Source: Salinibacterium sp. (GTDB lineage Bacteria; Actinomycetota; Actinomycetes; Actinomycetales; Microbacteriaceae). Taken from it: a DNA stretch of 50,441 nt. The DNA lies in contig JANXVG010000076.1 of NCBI GenBank assembly GCA_025351795.1, positions 1 through 50,441 on the forward strand, in the 5' to 3' direction. Each line of letters begins with the position of its first letter. The first letter of the stretch is position 1. A program made the position numbers and the translations under genes. Positions 48,393 to 50,441 of the stretch are shown one piece after another. Under the pieces are notes generated by a model. That model made no database searches, had not been told where the DNA came from, and saw only the letters and a list, made by a program, of their open reading frames with translations.

Positions 48393-49577
48393 TTAGACGG
48401 TGCCCAGCCGGGTTGCGGCCTCGGTGAGAATCTCGATGCGTTTGCAGAACGCGAAACGCACGAGGGTGGCGTATTCGGGTTGGCGATCCTGGTGCACGAA
48501 GGCCGTGACCGGCACCGCCACAACCCCGGCCCGGGCGGGGAGGGCACGGCAAAACGCGGCTGCGTCCGTGGCACCGAGAGGTGCGGCATCCGCTATCACG
48601 AAGTAGCCCGCGTGCGGGCGGAAGACGGTGAAGCCGGCTGCGCTGAGCCCGGTGGAGAGAATGTCGCGCTTCGCCCGCAGGGTTGCAGCAGCTGTCGCGA
48701 AGTACGAGTCGGGCAGGGCGAGTCCGACCGCGATCGCCGGCTGGAATGGGGATCCGTTCACGTAGGTGAGAAACTGCTTGACGGCGACGATTGCGTCGAT
48801 GAGCGCGGCCGGTGCGGTGATCCAGCCGATCTTCCAGCCAGTGGCGCTGAACGTCTTGCCGCCGCTTGATATCGAGATGGTGCGTTCGGCGGCGCCGGGC
48901 AGGCTGGCGATGGGCACGTGCGTTTCATCGAAGACGAGGTGTTCGTAGACCTCGTCGGTGACGATCAGTGCGTCATGCTCATGAGCGAGTTGCACGATCA
49001 GGGTGAGTGTGTCGCGCGCGAAGATAGCGCCGGTCGGGTTGTGCGGGTCGTTGATCACGATCAACCGGGTACGGTCGGTGATCGCCGCCCGCAGTTCGTC
49101 GTGGTCGGGTTGGAAGCCGGGTGCGCGCAGCGGAACGGTTACCTGGGTCGCTCGCGACATGCCAATCACTGCCGCGTACGCGTCGTAGAACGGCTCGAAA
49201 ATGACGACCTCGTCACTCTCGTCGGCGAGGGCGAGAAGGGTTGCAGCGATGGCTTCGGTGGCTCCGGCTGTCACGAGCACTTCGGTGTCTGGGTCAACCT
49301 GAATTCCGTAGAAGCGTGACTGGTGAGCGGCGATCGCGTCGCGCAGTACGGGCATGCCGCGACCGGGTGGGTACTGGTTGACGCCGTCACTGATCGCCTG
49401 CCGCGCGGCCTCGAGCACTTCAGCGGGACCATCCTCGTCAGGAAACCCTTGGCCAAGATTTATCGCGCCTGTTGCCACCGCGAGAGCAGACATTTCGGCG
49501 AAAATCGTGGGACGTGAACGACCTGACTCATCGAGCAGCATCGCCCCCCGTGCCGCACGCTGCCAAGGTCCCGACAT
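48393..49577 (-). CDS. PLP-dependent class I/II aminotransferase
   Basis: This protein of about 394 residues starts MSGPWQRAARG (another ATG lies two codons upstream at 49583). Signatures are INLGQGFPDEDGP, VNQYPPGRGMPVLR, TAGATEAIAATLLAL, INDPHNPTGAIF, VTDEVYEHLVFD and SSGGKTFSATGWKIGW, with the Schiff-base lysine at about 241 in SGGK. This layout is shared by N-succinyldiaminopimelate aminotransferase (DapC), kynurenine aminotransferase and related enzymes, and I cannot choose between them. It ends convergently with the kinase gene and is divergent from the lipoprotein gene. Confidence 0.87.
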   Translation of the reverse strand: MSGPWQRAARGAMLLDESGRSRPTIFAEMSALAVATGAINLGQGFPDEDGPAEVLEAARQAISDGVNQYPPGRGMPVLRDAIAAHQSRFYGIQVDPDTEVLVTAGATEAIAATLLALADESDEVVIFEPFYDAYAAVIGMSRATQVTVPLRAPGFQPDHDELRAAITDRTRLIVINDPHNPTGAIFARDTLTLIVQLAHEHDALIVTDEVYEHLVFDETHVPIASLPGAAERTISISSGGKTFSATGWKIGWITAPAALIDAIVAVKQFLTYVNGSPFQPAIAVGLALPDSYFATAAATLRAKRDILSTGLSAAGFTVFRPHAGYFVIADAAPLGATDAAAFCRALPARAGVVAVPVTAFVHQDRQPEYATLVRFAFCKRIEILTEAATRLGTV

Positions 49578-49643
49578 TCTCATGATGATTCCGAGCCTAC
49601 CGACAGGTGTGGAAACTTCCGACGCTGTGCTGCACGATTGGCC

Positions 49644-49649
49644 TAGCGT
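49644..49649 (+). promoter_or_regulatory. -10 hexamer for the lipoprotein gene
   Basis: TAGCGT lies six bases before the ATG at 49656, again leaderless geometry. Confidence 0.4.
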
Positions 49650-49655
49650 CGTTGT

Positions 49656-50219
49656 ATGCGCATTGCGACCGGAGCTGTCAGCACTACCATGACCCTCGCT
49701 GTGGCGATTCTGGTGAGCGGATGTGCGCCTAGCCAACCGGTCATCACGCCCGTTCCCGCGGCGAGCTCGACTCCCGTGTTCGCGTCAGACGACGATGCGC
49801 TCAAAGCCGCCGAGGTTGCCTATCGGGCCTACCTGGCGGCGTCGGATCTGGTAACGCAGTCAAGCGGCATCAATCCAGAACGAGTGCGATCGTTAGTAAC
49901 GGCCGCTCAGTATGATGTCGAACTGCAGGGTTTCGCGTATTTCAAATCGAATGGACTGAAAACCACCGGGAGCTCGAATTTTAGGATTCTCGCGCTGCAG
50001 CAATATCGTGATGATGGTCGCGGGTCTAGCGAAGTTGCATTATATGTATGCTCTGATTCGGCCCAAGTTCGAGTTGTCAACGCCGCGGGACTTGATGTAA
50101 CTCCGATCAGTAAGCCAGCCGAGCAGACGCTCGAAGTCGTCTTTATCAATTCCGCTTCCGGTAAGGCGAACCTCCTACTAGAAAGTACGGGGATATGGCC
50201 GTCCGCTCCCGAGTGCTGA
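49656..50219 (+). CDS. Putative lipoprotein of unknown function
   Basis: This 187-residue protein has a signal peptide ending in the lipobox LVSGC (Cys about residue 23), followed by a Pro/Ser-rich linker and a domain with no recognised family. The segment from about residue 45 onward is mixed alpha/beta and resembles small NTF2-like lipoproteins only in length. Base composition drops towards AT in the second half (about 49900-50170), unlike the rest of the window, and codons such as ATA, TTA and TAT appear. It overlaps the next gene by 25 bases. Confidence 0.75.
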   Translation: MRIATGAVSTTMTLAVAILVSGCAPSQPVITPVPAASSTPVFASDDDALKAAEVAYRAYLAASDLVTQSSGINPERVRSLVTAAQYDVELQGFAYFKSNGLKTTGSSNFRILALQQYRDDGRGSSEVALYVCSDSAQVRVVNAAGLDVTPISKPAEQTLEVVFINSASGKANLLLESTGIWPSAPEC

Positions 50220-50441
50220 CCACTCTGATTGCCGTCCTGGTGAGCTTAAGTGGTGTTGGGGTTAGCACTGCGGCGGCTGACGTCGCGACTTGTTCTCAAT
50301 CTCAGATATTGGCAGGGATATGTTCAGTGGGTGCAGGTATTGGTGATGGCCAGGTTGACATCGGAGGCGTGGTCACCACTCCCGGTTCCGATGGGGGCGG
50401 CGGATCGGGTGAAAGCATCACCAGCACCGGGGTAAGCGAGG
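50195..50441 (+). CDS. Secreted protein, 3' end outside window
   Basis: An ATG at 50195, inside the end of the lipoprotein gene, opens a frame with no stop before the window edge. The first 32 residues are a clear signal peptide (MAVRSR, then a hydrophobic core, then STAAA). The mature part begins ADVATCSQSQ and turns into a Gly/Ser/Thr-rich stretch with two cysteines. The product is exported; family unknown. The 25-base overlap suggests co-expression with the lipoprotein. Confidence 0.7.
   Translation, partial: MAVRSRVLTTLIAVLVSLSGVGVSTAAADVATCSQSQILAGICSVGAGIGDGQVDIGGVVTTPGSDGGGGSGESITSTGVSE

Overview
The window is chromosomal DNA from a high-GC Gram-positive bacterium, most probably a member of the Microbacteriaceae. 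The evidence is the strong GC bias at third codon positions, the many GTG starts, actinobacteria-restricted families (a DUF3107 protein, UPF0182, the AdnA/AdnB helicase-nuclease, UvrD2, a Zincin_2 protein) and a gene order resembling the Rv3193c-Rv3211 stretch of Mycobacterium tuberculosis. I see no insertion sequence, prophage, integrase or CRISPR array. Gene packing is dense, and the only RNA gene found is an initiator tRNA followed by a strong terminator.

Layout. (1) 1-2149: two tandem paralogous esterase-fold proteins, the first cut by the window edge. (2) 2198-23891: the conserved actinobacterial block, with an RhlE-like RNA helicase, a ferritin-like protein, a DUF3107 protein, AdnA-AdnB, a LysR regulator divergent from an MFS exporter, a kinase-fold protein, NudC, UvrD2, a ThiF-like protein, a Zincin_2 protein, a PDZ-Lon protease and a UPF0182 membrane protein. 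Several members are degenerate relative to family norms: NudC has no cysteine, the kinase-fold protein has lost its metal ligands, and UvrD2 ends just after helicase motif VI. (3) 23935-26560: tRNA-fMet, a small beta-helix protein, a lytic transglycosylase and NadE. (4) 26620-39262: a catabolic island. It holds an amino-acid/amine permease, an acetoacetate-decarboxylase-fold enzyme, a glutamine-synthetase-like ligase paired with a class-I amidotransferase, an aromatic-amino-acid-type decarboxylase coupled to a cytochrome P450, a MarR regulator, and an operon for an aldehyde dehydrogenase, a class III extradiol dioxygenase, a fumarylacetoacetate-hydrolase-fold enzyme, a [3Fe-4S] ferredoxin and a ferredoxin reductase. 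A 22-bp inverted repeat recurs in four promoter regions here, which suggests one regulon. A nitrilase-family hydrolase follows. (5) 40276-48353: a signalling and envelope operon in which two response-regulator receivers are fused to PIG-L deacetylase domains, followed by an ATP-grasp ligase, a PHP hydrolase, a processive family-2 glycosyltransferase, a 64-residue membrane protein, two receiver-only proteins and a membrane histidine kinase. Seven consecutive junctions from the second PIG-L gene to the kinase are 4-base start/stop overlaps. (6) 48393-50441: a PLP aminotransferase, a lipoprotein and the start of a secreted protein that runs off the window.

The two most novel parts are the receiver-PIG-L operon and the catabolic regulon. 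In the first, a phosphorelay appears to act directly on enzymes, because none of the four receivers has a DNA-binding output. In the second, amine gamma-glutamylation, a three-component P450 and meta ring cleavage sit under one apparent operator. The biochemical proposals are inference from domain content and gene order. No sequence search was possible.
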